Positions 23,413 through 23,772 of a stretch of DNA of 23,772 bases are shown piece by piece. Below the pieces are notes generated by a model. It searched no databases. It was not told the DNA's origin and saw only the letters and a program-made list of their open reading frames with translations. The position numbers and the translations under genes are program-made. The stretch comes from Verrucomicrobiota bacterium (GTDB taxonomy: Bacteria; Verrucomicrobiota; Verrucomicrobiia; Limisphaerales; UBA1096): positions 1 to 23,772 of the forward strand of contig QOAX01000309.1 of the NCBI GenBank assembly GCA_003972865.1, written 5' to 3'. Within the stretch, counting starts at the first letter, position 1. The number at the start of each line of letters is the position of its first letter.

Positions 23413-23772
23413 AACACCTTCTGCCCACAATACTCTCTGCCGTGGTGTTGAGCATCACGGTCTCTGCCGCCAAGGTTAAAGACACCAAGTTCAAGTTTGG
23501 GCGAGGATTTTTTGATGCCCCATTTAATGAGGTGATCACCACTGAAACATCTGGAGCGACAATCATCTATACCCTCGACGGAAGTGATCCGCGTTATTCG
23601 GAAAATACAATCAGTGGCACAAGTCCGCTCGCGGTGGCCATTGACCCGTCCAACATCATAAAACGCCCCAAAACCCCGGGTGTGATCGTGCGCGCCTATG
23701 CCCAAAAAGAGGGATGGAAGGAGACGAATGTGGATACCCAAACCTATATTTTTGTTGAAAGTGTCAAGCGTC
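23409..23772 (+). CDS. Secreted protein with chitobiase-C-terminal-like domain (N-terminal part)
   Basis: 121 codons to the right edge, without a stop. A signal peptide (MKHLLPTILSAVVLSITVSA) is followed by RGFFDAPFNEVITTETSGAT and IIYTLDGSDPRYSE, the typical start of a CHB_HEX_C / Ig-like domain found in large cell-surface proteins of Planctomycetes and Verrucomicrobia. It often precedes CotH-kinase or lamin-tail domains there, which would lie beyond the edge. The VRAYAQKEGWKETNVDTQTY segment also fits that domain. The remainder and the function are unknown. Confidence 0.8.
   Translation, partial: MKHLLPTILSAVVLSITVSAAKVKDTKFKFGRGFFDAPFNEVITTETSGATIIYTLDGSDPRYSENTISGTSPLAVAIDPSNIIKRPKTPGVIVRAYAQKEGWKETNVDTQTYIFVESVKR

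Overview
The window looks like chromosome from a Verrucomicrobiota-type bacterium, or a close PVC relative such as a planctomycete. The reasons are a PSD1-type cytochrome c / WD40 / DUF1549 giant protein, a verrucomicrobial-style pseudopilin, an ankyrin-repeat lipoprotein, a sulfatase remnant, HtrA and DUF1080-type domains, high GC in most genes, and weak or absent Shine-Dalgarno sites in front of many genes. No rRNA, tRNA, CRISPR array, insertion sequence or phage gene was recognised. The taxonomy is inferred from gene content only.

Layout. 1-3043 (minus) is a secreted multi-heme cytochrome / WD40 / DUF1549 protein that runs off the left edge. A divergent 5' region with two adjacent hairpins leads into 3285-5999, a fusion of a sialic-acid-mutarotase-like Kelch propeller to a sodium:solute symporter. 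After a repeat-bearing gap comes mpl (6167-7606, murein peptide recycling), convergent with a secreted protein of unknown function (7642-8508, minus). 8599-15702 is a tight six-gene operon for a surface glycan: a CapE/WbjB-type UDP-GlcNAc dehydratase/epimerase, a methyltransferase, an RmlD-type 4-reductase with a TTG start, a family 2 glycosyltransferase, a large YfhO-like membrane protein and a second methyltransferase. Its genes overlap by 4-10 bases or are 17 bases apart.

15703-20121 is more accessory in character. It holds an ankyrin lipoprotein, a possible 21-residue ORF, an unrecognised secreted protein of different base composition, a C-terminal gene remnant, a three-domain fusion (HtrA-like protease, DUF1080/LamG-like domain, SirB1-like transglutaminase fold) on the minus strand, and the broken N-terminus of a sulfatase. 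20122-20889 is a pseudopilin and 20959-21990 an inositol-dehydrogenase-like oxidoreductase. The right end carries two unrecognised membrane proteins, the first behind a promoter-like site filled by a 21-base inverted repeat, and the start of a secreted protein with a chitobiase-C-terminal-like domain.

The most striking signal is not a gene. The perfect 14-base palindrome CGCTTGGCCAAGCG occurs four times exactly and at least six more times with one mismatch, in genes of both strands, in two reading frames and between genes. Chance would give about 0.0001 exact copies in 24 kb at even base composition. It behaves like a highly iterated palindrome (compare HIP1 of cyanobacteria) and is the best candidate here for something undescribed. 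It is missing from the compositionally odd stretches, which supports the view that those were acquired or replaced.
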